Shown one piece after another: positions 54,297 through 63,244 of a stretch of 64,000 bases of DNA. The first letter of the stretch is position 1. Every line of letters begins with the position of its first letter. Both the position numbers and the translations under genes were made by a program. The notes under the pieces were generated by a model. The model did no database searches, was not told the DNA's origin, and saw nothing but the letters and a program-made list of their open reading frames with translations. Source of the stretch: Burkholderia stagnalis (lineage in GTDB: Bacteria > Pseudomonadota > Gammaproteobacteria > Burkholderiales > Burkholderiaceae); the NCBI RefSeq assembly GCF_902830275.1, contig NZ_CADESW010000001.1, positions 496,001 to 560,000 on the forward strand. Direction: 5' to 3'.

Positions 54297-57200
54297 TCAA
54301 TAGACGAATACGTCGCCAGACAACCGCAACGCGTGTCCGAACGGCGTGGACAAGGGCTCTGCCGACGCAGATATTGTCGTCATCGCTGAAGTTGCTCTTG
54401 GCTGCGCCTTCATGAATGACGGAGCATCCGCAGCAATACCGCGCACGGTTGGTTGATCGGTTGTCTTTGCCGCGGCAGCCGACCGCACGTTGTCCGATAC
54501 CGCCAGTCCGTCAGGAAGGCCCGACGGCAACGGCACCGCTGCATGTTGTGCCGACGCGATCGCCGATGGCGGCAGCGGCGGCGGATTGATCGCCGATACC
54601 TTGGGACCACCGTTTGCCGCAGCCGTCACGAACACCTGCGCAGGCAGCGCAAAGTTGCGCAACTGGAGCACGTCGAGAGGGCCGCCCCCCGCTTCGCTGC
54701 GCAGTTGGACCTTGAGTGGAATCCCCTGACTCGTGTCCGGCGTCCAGGTCAGCAGATAGCGGGCGTTATCCTGCTGCGACACCTTCGCGCGCTCCAGCAG
54801 CCGGATCAGTCCGAACCGGCCCTGCGAATCGAGCGCGGTACGCAGGCCACCTTGCTCCGTCCGCCACTCGATATGCGACAAGTTTTCGAGCGACTGGCCC
54901 GGCCACTCGAACGGCACCCACGCCTGCTTCTGGTTGAAATAGTGCAGTTCGCGTCCGGACAGCACGAATTTCATGTCGGTGACGCCCGGTGTCTGCACGG
55001 CCTGCAACTCGTAACGCACGCGCGCGTCGCCGGCCGGGAACAGCACGGTCGAGATGCGCGTAAGCTTGTTCAGTCCATTCAGGAAGGCCGGATCGATCGT
55101 CAGCGCGCCTTGGTTGGCGCCCTGCGCGACGACCCATCGATCGCCTTGCCGTTCGATGACGCCGGCGAGCTGGGTCGTCACGAATTGCGTGATCACGCCA
55201 TTGTCAGGCTGCATGAAGCGCGCCATTTCGGGCAGCGATGCGTCGTTGTCGGAGTCAGCAAACGGATACCGGCCGGCGAACGTCCTGTTCCAGTCGGCCG
55301 CGATCGCGGTGCGCCAGATTTCGTTCAGGCTCGATGCGGCCGGTCGCACGACAACCTGCCAAGCTTGATCGAACGGCGCGCGGAACAACTCGCCGAAGCC
55401 CGACCATTGCTCGCCGAGGCTCGCGGCCAGGCGGCTCGCATAGTCACGGCTGTCGGCGATATCGGACGTCTTGCCCTGCAGCACCGACTGTGCGGCCAGT
55501 CGCGCCATCGCATCCGGATCGGCATTGGAGACGATCTGCGACGCCTTGAGACGCATGGCTGTGACCCGCTCGAGGTAGCGTGCGAGACTCAGGTCGCCTG
55601 TCGCGGCGAACTGCGCAGCGGCCTTGCCGGTGGCAGGCATGCTGGAAGCCACGTCGCTGCCGATCAAGCGCAGGATTGGGCCGAAGGCGGCCGCCAGCGG
55701 CACAAGCTGCCGCTGAGCCTGCTTCGACGGATCCTTCTCGTCGGCGCCGACGAGCTGTTGCGCCTTGCTGATCAGGGTGTCCGACAAAGACTGCGCGGTG
55801 GTGCCCGTTCCGGCCTGGTAAGCGATCACGTTCATCAGCGCGACAAGCGGAGAGCGTTGAGAGTCGCCCAGCAGCGTCAACTGATCGGCCGTGGCCGATA
55901 GCGTGGGCGCCTGTTGCCAGCGCAAGCTATTGAGGAACTGCGCCCAGGCTCGCGCGTAATCGTCGAAGTAGCGTTGACGAAGTTCAGCCTTTAGCGTCGA
56001 CGGCGCCTGATTGCCGGTTTTCGCATCTGACAGCACCCAGTCGGCGGCCACGCTGTGCTGTCCGCTCGCTTCATCGATCGCCTTCGAGATCCGTTCGTCC
56101 CATGCTGCGCGCGTGAAAACACCCGGAACGGTCACCGTCGTTGTGAACAGGCCTCGGCTGGTCGTATCGCCCAGCAGGGTGGCGAGCGACACGGGCGGAT
56201 ACTTCGGCGTCGCTTCGTCGAGGATTTGCTGGTAAACCGCGTCGGTCGAGTTCTGGATGCCGCGCACACCGATGACCGTCTGGCGCGTTGATGCAACGAG
56301 TCCGAGATCCGGGGTAATTGCGGGCAACTTACCTTGGGCCAGATGGTTTGCGAAGAATGCGATCGTGTGCTGGCGAAGGTCGTCCCAAGCGCCTGACGAC
56401 AAAGGTGAGTTGGTCGAACGCGCAGGCGTGGCCGTCGCCGCGAACTGCGGCATCAGGAAGGCGGCCACGGCGCGCTCGGGCTTCGCGAGCATCATGTAGG
56501 CCTTGAGCGTGTCGTAGGCGGCCTGTACCTGCGCGTTGCCGCCACTGGCGATTTCGGCGTCCGACAGCGACGCGAGCTGATGCAGGCGTTGTTCGAGCTT
56601 TTCGCGGATTGGCGTAATGAGGATGCGTTTCGCGGCTATGGCATAGCCAGGCCATAGCGCGTCGAGCAGAGCGTCATCGCGGTTCAGGCCGAAACGTGAC
56701 GCCCACGGTGCGCCGTCGCGCCGGTGGATTTCCAGCGTGTCGATCTGCCGGTCGAGGCCGTCGAGCGCTTGCATCGCTTGCGTGCGGTCCTGCACGGCGA
56801 ATAGTGTTGCGACCGTGTCAGCCGCGCTTTCGATCGTTCCGCGGTTCACGAATCCAGACAGCATCGTGCCGGCCATCCAGCAGCCGATCAGGGCGGTGGT
56901 TGCCCATGCGGCCGTGGTCGACAGTGAAAAGCCAATGCGGCGCCCGTGAACCTTGCGGCTGTGCTCGGCGACGGTTTGCCAGATCGTGCGGTGTTGAGGG
57001 GCGAGAGGCGTATCGTCGTCGCTCGTCTCGCCGGACGAAGGCGGCGCCAATTCCCGCTCCTTGAACAAAGGGGCGAACAGGAGACCGTGGACCGCGTGTT
57101 TCCAGATGCGGGACTGGGTGGTTTGCAGCACGAGATCCGAAAGCGCGCCGCGGAGATTCGCAATATGCTGCGACAGTTCGGCGGGATAGCGGTCACGAGC

Positions 57201-58034
57201 ATTGTTGACGAGGCGTACGACGCCCGCGTCGGCGAGGTTGCCAGAGAGCGCTTGCAGCGACTTGTCGATGTCGTCTGCGTTCACCTGCACGTTCGACCAG
57301 GTGAAACCGGTGGCTTCGTCCGCACCCGAGGATTCGCCGCCGAAATCCGTCACATTGAGCAGATAGGCAGGCGCAGCCCAACGCAGCGCGCGCGCGTGAC
57401 GGGCGAGCCTTTCCGCGAGACCGTCGGAATCAAACGATGGTTTGCCCGAACTACGATTGCGCGTCACTGCTACGATCGCGTCGATCGGGCGGCGGCGGCG
57501 CAGACGCCGGATCTGATCGAGCCATTCCGTATCGAGTGTGCTGCTCGTTTGCTTCGCATGCAGGAGAACCGCGTCGCCGGTAATCGCGTAGCCGGCGTCG
57601 GCGAGGCCGGGCGCCAGACGTTTGACGAGCGGTTCGTCGCTGGCGATCAGCACCCATCGCTCGCGATAGCGCCAGCGCCAGCCATGGCGATCACGCAGGA
57701 CGTTGCGCAGCGCCGTGGCGTGATCAACCTGTCCCGCCGGTTCATCCAGATTGGACGCGGCGCGCTTGCCGGCATCGTAACTGGCAAACCAACGGGAAGC
57801 TCTCAGCGAGGCAATCCAAAGCAGCACGAGCTCGAAGTGCTTCACCAGCAAGAGCACTACCAGCAAGGCCGAAAACAGGGAAAGCTCGATGATGATCCGG
57901 GTGTCGCGAGACCACTCGTAACGAGGCCCCTCCACCCATACCGCGATACCGAGTGCAAGGAAGACGATGACGGCCGCGACGCCAATGAAGAGGCCGGCCG
58001 GTCTAGTCTTGTTGTCGTTCTTGTTGTCGTTCAT
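54297..58034 (-). CDS. tssM: TssM/IcmF-like type VI secretion inner-membrane protein
   Basis: This 1245-aa protein has two N-terminal TMs (GLFIGVAAVIVFLALGIAVWV; LSLFSALLVVLLLVKHFELVLLW), a cytoplasmic domain, a third TM near 385-405, and a long periplasmic part. The periplasmic part ends in the IcmF-related and TssM C-terminal beta domains (LLERAKVSQQDNARYLLTW; PLDVLQLRNFALP). It spans the envelope and binds TssJ. The cytoplasmic domain lacks the usual P-loop: the expected place reads VLIASDEPLVKRLAPGL. Its ATG overlaps the upstream gene's TGA (ATGA), which decides the start over an ORF beginning at 58049. Confidence 0.93.
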   Translation of the reverse strand: MNDNKNDNKTRPAGLFIGVAAVIVFLALGIAVWVEGPRYEWSRDTRIIIELSLFSALLVVLLLVKHFELVLLWIASLRASRWFASYDAGKRAASNLDEPAGQVDHATALRNVLRDRHGWRWRYRERWVLIASDEPLVKRLAPGLADAGYAITGDAVLLHAKQTSSTLDTEWLDQIRRLRRRRPIDAIVAVTRNRSSGKPSFDSDGLAERLARHARALRWAAPAYLLNVTDFGGESSGADEATGFTWSNVQVNADDIDKSLQALSGNLADAGVVRLVNNARDRYPAELSQHIANLRGALSDLVLQTTQSRIWKHAVHGLLFAPLFKERELAPPSSGETSDDDTPLAPQHRTIWQTVAEHSRKVHGRRIGFSLSTTAAWATTALIGCWMAGTMLSGFVNRGTIESAADTVATLFAVQDRTQAMQALDGLDRQIDTLEIHRRDGAPWASRFGLNRDDALLDALWPGYAIAAKRILITPIREKLEQRLHQLASLSDAEIASGGNAQVQAAYDTLKAYMMLAKPERAVAAFLMPQFAATATPARSTNSPLSSGAWDDLRQHTIAFFANHLAQGKLPAITPDLGLVASTRQTVIGVRGIQNSTDAVYQQILDEATPKYPPVSLATLLGDTTSRGLFTTTVTVPGVFTRAAWDERISKAIDEASGQHSVAADWVLSDAKTGNQAPSTLKAELRQRYFDDYARAWAQFLNSLRWQQAPTLSATADQLTLLGDSQRSPLVALMNVIAYQAGTGTTAQSLSDTLISKAQQLVGADEKDPSKQAQRQLVPLAAAFGPILRLIGSDVASSMPATGKAAAQFAATGDLSLARYLERVTAMRLKASQIVSNADPDAMARLAAQSVLQGKTSDIADSRDYASRLAASLGEQWSGFGELFRAPFDQAWQVVVRPAASSLNEIWRTAIAADWNRTFAGRYPFADSDNDASLPEMARFMQPDNGVITQFVTTQLAGVIERQGDRWVVAQGANQGALTIDPAFLNGLNKLTRISTVLFPAGDARVRYELQAVQTPGVTDMKFVLSGRELHYFNQKQAWVPFEWPGQSLENLSHIEWRTEQGGLRTALDSQGRFGLIRLLERAKVSQQDNARYLLTWTPDTSQGIPLKVQLRSEAGGGPLDVLQLRNFALPAQVFVTAAANGGPKVSAINPPPLPPSAIASAQHAAVPLPSGLPDGLAVSDNVRSAAAAKTTDQPTVRGIAADAPSFMKAQPRATSAMTTISASAEPLSTPFGHALRLSGDVFVY

Positions 58035-59269
58035 GTCTGTTTTCTGCACACGAGGGCGATCAGTTCGTTACCTTCGCCACACAGGACTATTTGCGGGTCG
58101 CCCGTTGCCCGGGCACTTTCTGCGGCAAGGGCCACAGCCAACCACGGCCCAGTGCCCGAACAGTCGCCCACTGACGTTTCGAGCGCGATCCATCGCGTCT
58201 CGTCAGGAAATGAAGCAACTTGCCGAACTGTGCTCACGCTGTCACTGGTCAAGCCATGCGCCCACACCGTGCGCAGACGGTCGCACGAGGATTGTCCCCA
58301 ACGAGCGGCAAGCTCGATCGTCCGGGCAGCAGCATCGAGCGTGCCTTTGGCAGGACGATGCAGCCGTAGCCCACCGGGCATGGCCGGTGATGTAAGGCGC
58401 GGGCTCCCAACGAGCAGGGCGACACCCGCCTCTGCAACGCCATCAGACAGGACGGCGCTGATTGCATCCCGAAGCTCAACGGCGACTAGCAGGTGGACCG
58501 TATCGACGTCTCGATTGTCGAGCCACGCGTCCGTTCGAAAGAGCGGAATCGTGTGCTCACCCGGCACGACGTTCGCCTTCAACACCGGCACTCGTTGAGC
58601 AAGCACGTCCCGTAGCCGGGTCTCGACAGCCTCGGATTTCAGCCTCGACCGATGATGAAGCTCGACCTGAAGCGTCGTTCGCGGCGGAAGAGTATTGAGC
58701 TGCGGCAGGAGACGGTCGATCAAGCGTTCGAGCAGCCACGTATACACGGCATGATGGCGGGCATGTTCGGCGAGTTCGTTACCCGGATGAAAGCGCATCT
58801 CGGGGATGTCGAGCCAACGCGCATTGACTTCGCTATCCGCGACTGCGCCGCTCGGCCGCAGTCTGGCCAGTTCGGTTCCTTTCAGTATTCCTTCGAGCGA
58901 GTTTTCCGAATCATTCGCAGCGAAGCACCAGGCATGGCCCAAAATCGCCAGCGGTCTGCTCGCCATTGCATGACACGCCTGCTCTGCCTCGTCGCTGACG
59001 CAGTTAGTCGCAATCGCCTGATTACGACGCGCATAGCCATAACCGAGCCAGGAGCACAGCAGAAGTGTCCATGCCATGAACGGGTAACCTGCGACGCAGA
59101 GCCAGAACCACAGGGCGTTCGTCGGGTGCCCCGTTGGCCAGAGCATGATCGTCAGACCTGCCCCCGCGCCCGTTACGAGTACCAGCAGGACCGTCCAGAC
59201 GATCATCGACACCTGAGGCGGTGGCGGCACCTCCACCCGAGGCGGCACGCGATTGAAATCGACAGGCAT
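58031..59269 (-). CDS. T6SS-associated membrane protein of unknown function
   Basis: This 412-aa protein has two TM helices close to the N-terminus (VSMIVWTVLLVLVTGAGAGLTIML, about 20-43; ALWFWLCVAGYPFMAWTLLLCSWLGYGYA, about 52-80). A roughly 330-residue soluble domain with no motif I recognise follows. The N-terminus is Pro-rich (RVPPRVEVPPPPQV). It lies between the PAAR gene (3 bp gap) and tssM (4-bp overlap), so it is co-translated with the core apparatus. It could be an accessory of the TssM complex or of effector loading; that is inference from position. Confidence 0.75.
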   Translation of the reverse strand: MPVDFNRVPPRVEVPPPPQVSMIVWTVLLVLVTGAGAGLTIMLWPTGHPTNALWFWLCVAGYPFMAWTLLLCSWLGYGYARRNQAIATNCVSDEAEQACHAMASRPLAILGHAWCFAANDSENSLEGILKGTELARLRPSGAVADSEVNARWLDIPEMRFHPGNELAEHARHHAVYTWLLERLIDRLLPQLNTLPPRTTLQVELHHRSRLKSEAVETRLRDVLAQRVPVLKANVVPGEHTIPLFRTDAWLDNRDVDTVHLLVAVELRDAISAVLSDGVAEAGVALLVGSPRLTSPAMPGGLRLHRPAKGTLDAAARTIELAARWGQSSCDRLRTVWAHGLTSDSVSTVRQVASFPDETRWIALETSVGDCSGTGPWLAVALAAESARATGDPQIVLCGEGNELIALVCRKQT

Positions 59270-59272
59270 CGC

Positions 59273-59530
59273 TTACCGAACCTGTGCTCCGCTGGACGAG
59301 GCAATGAGGACCGCCCCACACCGTGTGTGATCGCCGTCGCAAGAGAGCGGCGTGGTGCCATCCTTCATCCTGTCGCTGCCTTCGACGATCTCGTTGTCGC
59401 CGTGGATCGGACACGAGACCTTGTCGCCGACGCGTGCGGCCCGGCGACCCTTTGCCTTGATGCGATCCGAGCCGGTCAGGATCTTGCCGCCGTGGCTTGT
59501 TGCGTCGCCTTCATATGCGAGATTTTTCAT
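59273..59530 (-). CDS. PAAR domain protein (T6SS spike tip)
   Basis: This 85-aa protein is a single PAAR domain: KNLAYEGDATSHGGKILTGSDRIKAKGRRAARVGDKVSCPIHGDNEIVEGSDRMKDGTTPLSCDGDHTRCGAVLI. It has the repeated G(D/S)-type turns and the Cys/His residues that bind the tip metal. It should cap the VgrG trimer. It has no C-terminal effector domain, so cargo must be carried by other proteins. It is the last GC-rich core gene before an AT-richer region. Confidence 0.93.
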   Translation of the reverse strand: MKNLAYEGDATSHGGKILTGSDRIKAKGRRAARVGDKVSCPIHGDNEIVEGSDRMKDGTTPLSCDGDHTRCGAVLIASSSGAQVR

Positions 59531-59809
59531 TGCTTGTCTACGTTAAAGGGGTTTGTTGCATCAAGTTTCTACCAAGCGTCTTGAATGCACCTTCGTCGTC
59601 ACTTGAACGTAAAAAGGTTTAGTTAAAGAGCCGACGCCAAATACTTGAACAATTAATCAGGAAAATCACCAAGATCTATTTCTTCCAAAGGCAGGCTCTA
59701 GCAACTGACGATTTCTCTGGAATTTCATATAGATATGCCTTCTTTGAAATCACGGCATGCCCCCCCAGACACCCGACTCAACCGGCGCTACGTGGATAGA
59801 TGTGCCACT

Positions 59810-60470
59810 CTAGTCGCTAGTCAGGATCTTCTTCAGCTTGGCGGCATTTTCGGTGTCTCCATCCCTCTGTAATTTGACAAGTATTTTCGAATAAGCACTT
59901 CTGTTACCTGCACTTGGTGGATCGCACGCAAGCAGATTGTCAAATGTGGCACCTTCCGCCAGATATAATAGGATTGGTGGATGTGAAGTTTGGTATCCGA
60001 TTTTTGCGTTTCGATGAATAAGCGGCATAGATGTCGGCTGCATTAGGTGGATTATCGAAAATCGGCTCAATGTTGTCGGACCACTGGTGAGGCGGGCGCC
60101 ACTCTCCACCACATACTGCATCTTGCGCCACATGCACAACGCAACCGTCCTTCATACGTACGAAGGCACACAGATACTCGGAATGCACCGACACACCGCT
60201 GGAATCAGTGAGATCTCCTTCTGCAGAAAAATTCACGATCGAGTACTGTTTGTCCGGAGACAGACTGTTCGTGCCGGTGCCGTAAAATCTCAATCCGCCA
60301 TCGAAAGGGGGAAACATCGTGCCATCTGGCCGCTTAAAGCGAAGCGATCGATAGTTGTTGTGTCCGCGATTGGTATACTCTAAAACGCTTGATTCCCCCG
60401 ACACACTTATCTGGGCCTGAACGCAGGCAGACAGTACTGCCAGGAGAAAAAATATGGATCTATGAATCAT
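59810..60470 (-). pseudogene. frameshifted secreted protein, unknown function
   Basis: A frame from ATG 60470 encodes a signal peptide (MIHRSIFFLLAVLSACVQAQ) and about 135 further residues before running into about 20 residues of unlikely sequence ending at 59940. Dropping one T from the T5 run at 60001-60005 (A5 on the coding strand) joins it to a second protein-like frame (IGYQTSHPPILLYLAEGATFDNLL...KLKKILTSD) that ends at 59810. The restored protein would be about 219 aa. Its place downstream of T6SS effector candidates and its export signal suggest an immunity or accessory protein. A base-calling error in the homopolymer is an alternative. Confidence 0.7.
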
Positions 60471-60488
60471 TTTCAGCCCTACAACATC

Positions 60489-60971
60489 TTAGCGCGCATC
60501 AATTGATCGATACTTTTCCCTAGCAATTTCTTGATAGGCTCTTTCGCGTATCGACGCATTGTTATTGCACGAAATATTGGAGATCTTTTTTTCCCCTCTG
60601 TACACTACAATGCCAGCGGAAAACGTTGACCCCTCGTCAGATCTAATCGTCTTATCATACAAATAATACGTGTAGCCCAACCGAGAAAATCCTATATGGG
60701 CCTCCCCACCGCCCGCATATGGGATATTGGAAAAATAGAATACCTTCTTTATTCTTTTGCTATCAGAAATCTGCAAACCTATCTTTCCGCCATTCCCATT
60801 GCGATAGGTCAAAGTCCCACTTTCCGTCGATTGACAAAGTGACGCGATGGTTTTTTCGAGTTCGCAATTGAAGATTACCACCTCTTTTTCAGTGCACATT
60901 CCTTCGGCGTGCGCTGCCACCATCGGTGCAAGGCTAAGAATTGCAACTGCGACTGCTCGATAAACATTCAT
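60489..60971 (-). CDS. secreted hypothetical protein, possible T6SS immunity protein
   Basis: This 160-aa protein starts with a clear signal peptide (MNVYRAVAVAILSLAPMVAAHA). The mature part contains four Cys residues (CTEKEVVIFNCELEKTIASLCQ, later ISCNNN), suggesting disulfides in the periplasm. I recognise no family. GGAG lies upstream of the ATG. Gene size, signal, low GC and position 18 bp before the frameshifted gene fit an immunity-protein array, which is inference. Confidence 0.65.
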   Translation of the reverse strand: MNVYRAVAVAILSLAPMVAAHAEGMCTEKEVVIFNCELEKTIASLCQSTESGTLTYRNGNGGKIGLQISDSKRIKKVFYFSNIPYAGGGEAHIGFSRLGYTYYLYDKTIRSDEGSTFSAGIVVYRGEKKISNISCNNNASIRERAYQEIAREKYRSIDAR

Positions 60972-61065
60972 AACTACTCCGCCAAAATACCCAAGAGAGG
61001 CGCGACTTTACTATAGCGACCACGTCGATCGTCATACTCATTTTGACCGCCGCTTACAATCTGTG

Positions 61066-61191
61066 CTACATCAGAAACACGCCCCTTCCGAATGACAAAT
61101 CACCAGGAAAAGATCGACCTCTTGCAAATGCAGATGTGGACACTAGCGCCGCCAATATAAGCGCGAACCAAAATAGCGATTTGACCTTCAC
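61066..61191 (-). CDS. 41-codon signal-peptide fragment, probable gene remnant
   Basis: A GTG-started frame encodes MKVKSLFWFALILAALVSTSAFARG..., a textbook signal peptide with cleavage after AFA, then only about 18 residues before a TAG. GGAGG abuts the start codon. It looks like the truncated 5' end of another exported protein rather than a working gene, though a tiny secreted peptide is possible. Confidence 0.4.
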   Translation of the reverse strand: MKVKSLFWFALILAALVSTSAFARGRSFPGDLSFGRGVFLM

Positions 61192-61314
61192 CCTCCAAAT
61201 CTCCACATCAAGGCAATCTTTTAAGCTACGTCGAATCGTTGGCAGTTAGAAGAGCACTCCACTCTTTACGATCAGCGATCGGATACCCTCTGATAATGTC
61301 GTACACAAAAAATA

Positions 61315-62130
61315 CTAATTCATCCTCCTTACTTTCTCCTCAACATCAAGCGCACTGCACATCAACCACATCTCTATGGGCTTTGCGCCTCCGGAGTAAT
61401 TAATTTTGCACCATCCAGCCGTAACCTCTCCAACCATCGCCCGATCCCCTTCGATCAAGTATTTTCTCGTCCTTCCTCTAATACTAGATTCATCAAATAG
61501 ATAAGTTTTTGACCTCACCCTGACAGAAATACTGTTAAAACTATTCATCAACAAAGCAAAAGGGGAATCTATCGCCTGCCGAACATCCTTTCTCGACTGG
61601 TAAGGGTATTTCCAAACTATCTTCCGCCCATTCGATAACCACCCGTAACCGACCCCAAACCAATCGGTAGAACGCCCGTCCTGACGCAAGATATTTCCAA
61701 TGGGTTCAAAAACAGAAACCGAGTAAAATTTACCTGACGAATTTGGCTCAACGAGAGAATTTCTCACCTCGAACGAATGGATTACAAAGACTTTTTCGTG
61801 GCGATCGCGGCCAACCATCAATGAAAAGGCATCCATGATTTCACCCGGCGTATCATCATAAAGCAGCCCTCGCCCTTCCGCTTTCACCGGAACACTTCCA
61901 TCCGCAACATAATACAAAGAAATTCCATCAAGACCGATCGGCACTCCGGTCTTATCATCCAATATCGATTCCCGAATGAAGCAAACCGTTCCACTCTTTG
62001 TATTCAATGGCGGATGACTTTGCCCACCTTGAAGATCAGCACACGTACTCTTCGCACATACGGAGCCACTTATAGAGATGATCACTACAAGAAACCAACT
62101 CTTAATCACCACCCCAATCACAACCAACAC
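61315..62130 (-). CDS. secreted hypothetical protein
   Basis: This 271-aa protein has an N-terminal hydrophobic signal (VIKSWFLVVIISISGSVCA) and a mature domain with Cys residues (STCADLQGG; GTVCFIRES; WCKINYSGG; WLMCSALD). The sequence is not recognised. The annotated start is GTG; a GTG 21 bp inside would give a tighter signal peptide. After its TAG a different frame stays open for about 30 codons with protein-like content, so a C-terminal frameshift is possible. Low GC and location suggest a T6SS accessory or immunity function. Confidence 0.65.
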   Translation of the reverse strand: MLVVIGVVIKSWFLVVIISISGSVCAKSTCADLQGGQSHPPLNTKSGTVCFIRESILDDKTGVPIGLDGISLYYVADGSVPVKAEGRGLLYDDTPGEIMDAFSLMVGRDRHEKVFVIHSFEVRNSLVEPNSSGKFYSVSVFEPIGNILRQDGRSTDWFGVGYGWLSNGRKIVWKYPYQSRKDVRQAIDSPFALLMNSFNSISVRVRSKTYLFDESSIRGRTRKYLIEGDRAMVGEVTAGWCKINYSGGAKPIEMWLMCSALDVEEKVRRMN

Positions 62131-62166
62131 TCATTCATTTGAATTTTCAAAACCAATGGTCGACAA

Positions 62167-62364
62167 TCAAAATTTCTTCATCAAGAACCCGATCCGGGAT
62201 TCACCCCCGAGCTTACTCGATACCATCTCATCGCAACACTTTCTATAAAACAAGGCACCCCAATCCTTAAAGTCATTACTCCAATATGCATCAACAAGAT
62301 TTTGAACTGCTCTTGAATGCAAACTCCCCGGCACAGCGCCACCTTCATAATATCCAGTTACAAT
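62167..62364 (-). pseudogene. decayed C-terminal gene fragment
   Basis: The frame has no usable start but reads as protein for 65 codons (VTGYYEGG..., VQNLVDAYWSNDFKDWG, FYRKCCDEMVSSKLGGES, ending FLMKKF-TGA). In-frame stops lie just upstream (TAA at 62365-62367, then a TGA further up). The family is unknown to me. It appears to be the tail of a gene lost by truncation. Confidence 0.5.
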
Positions 62365-62593
62365 TTACCCACTACCATTAGCAGCAGCAGTGTCAGAAAA
62401 ACCAATCAATACAGCGATAGATCAAATCGCCACAATATATAAAAAAACTCACGATGTTTTATATTTTGAAATTGATCAGCATCTTCCACCCATTTTCCAC
62501 AAACGGCCTGACCGACTTCTTGGCAGGAAGGCCATACCAGCCCTGACCCCCGGGGTTTCCATTTTTTTATTTCCTCCAACTCCATGTGAGACC
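62365..62593. other. AT-rich gap without a supported gene
   Basis: The frame of the downstream fragment continues here with several stops, and a plus-strand frame (62390-62728) and a minus-strand frame (62406-62612) are open but look non-coding. No repeat or regulatory signal was noticed. Confidence 0.5.
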
Positions 62594-63244
62594 CTATGGC
62601 TCGGAATGCCAATTACGAATCGCATCCAACAGATATTTCAGACGCCTCTTCTCTTGGATCGACACTTCATGCACGGCGTGGTCGACATCATCATTCTTGA
62701 ATGGTCCATCATTAGTTTCGACAATTAATTTATCGAAACGAAGAGTTAAATATACCGGAGCGTAACAGTATGCACCCTCATCCATTGGCCTCTTATCAAG
62801 CAAAACGAAGTCACTTTCCTTCATTCTCTTAATCTCCACAGACTCACAAAGAGTACGCAACTGAAATTTATCTTTAATTTCAATATTCGGCCCCACCGCG
62901 AGGGCACCTTTTTTAAAAAATCGACCAAAGTACAATTTTCCAAAAAAGCCAGTTTTCGCATCAATCACCCATACCACGCTGTCTTCCGATGTATCTCCAC
63001 TTCTACACTGAATCAGATACCGCTCCCCGCCCTTGCTCCACAGCGCTGAAAAATCAGATGAATTGCACAGCCCTCGCCACCGAGACCATGGTGCGCCTAA
63101 ATTGACTACACACTCGTTCTGACTATCACAATTGCCCGACAAATTCGCTGAACCACCCATGTATTTTGCGAGCGCGAAATGCGACCATGTCGCAACTAAT
63201 GCGAAGAATAGCCATTTATATGCCGCATACATAGGCTGACGCAT
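62594..63244 (-). CDS. secreted hypothetical protein, candidate immunity protein of the adjacent effector
   Basis: This 216-aa protein has a signal peptide (MYAAYKWLFFALVATWSHFALA) and a Cys-containing mature region (SGNCDSQNECVVNLG; GLCNSSDF; LIQCRSGD). I recognise no family. Its start lies within the last codons of the upstream lysozyme-like gene (29-bp overlap), so the two are co-expressed. A periplasmic protein coupled to a cell-wall-active effector is the usual form of an immunity protein; this is inference from context. An ATG at 63232 may be the true start. Confidence 0.68.
   Translation of the reverse strand: MRQPMYAAYKWLFFALVATWSHFALAKYMGGSANLSGNCDSQNECVVNLGAPWSRWRGLCNSSDFSALWSKGGERYLIQCRSGDTSEDSVVWVIDAKTGFFGKLYFGRFFKKGALAVGPNIEIKDKFQLRTLCESVEIKRMKESDFVLLDKRPMDEGAYCYAPVYLTLRFDKLIVETNDGPFKNDDVDHAVHEVSIQEKRRLKYLLDAIRNWHSEP

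Noticed and set aside
62406..62612. 68-codon minus-strand frame after the candidate immunity gene
   Set aside because: It overlaps the previous gene's end, lacks a start signal and has unlikely composition.
62390..62728. 112-codon plus-strand frame in the AT-rich gap
   Set aside because: It overlaps the 3' end of a better-supported minus-strand gene, has no ribosome-binding site and no protein-like pattern.
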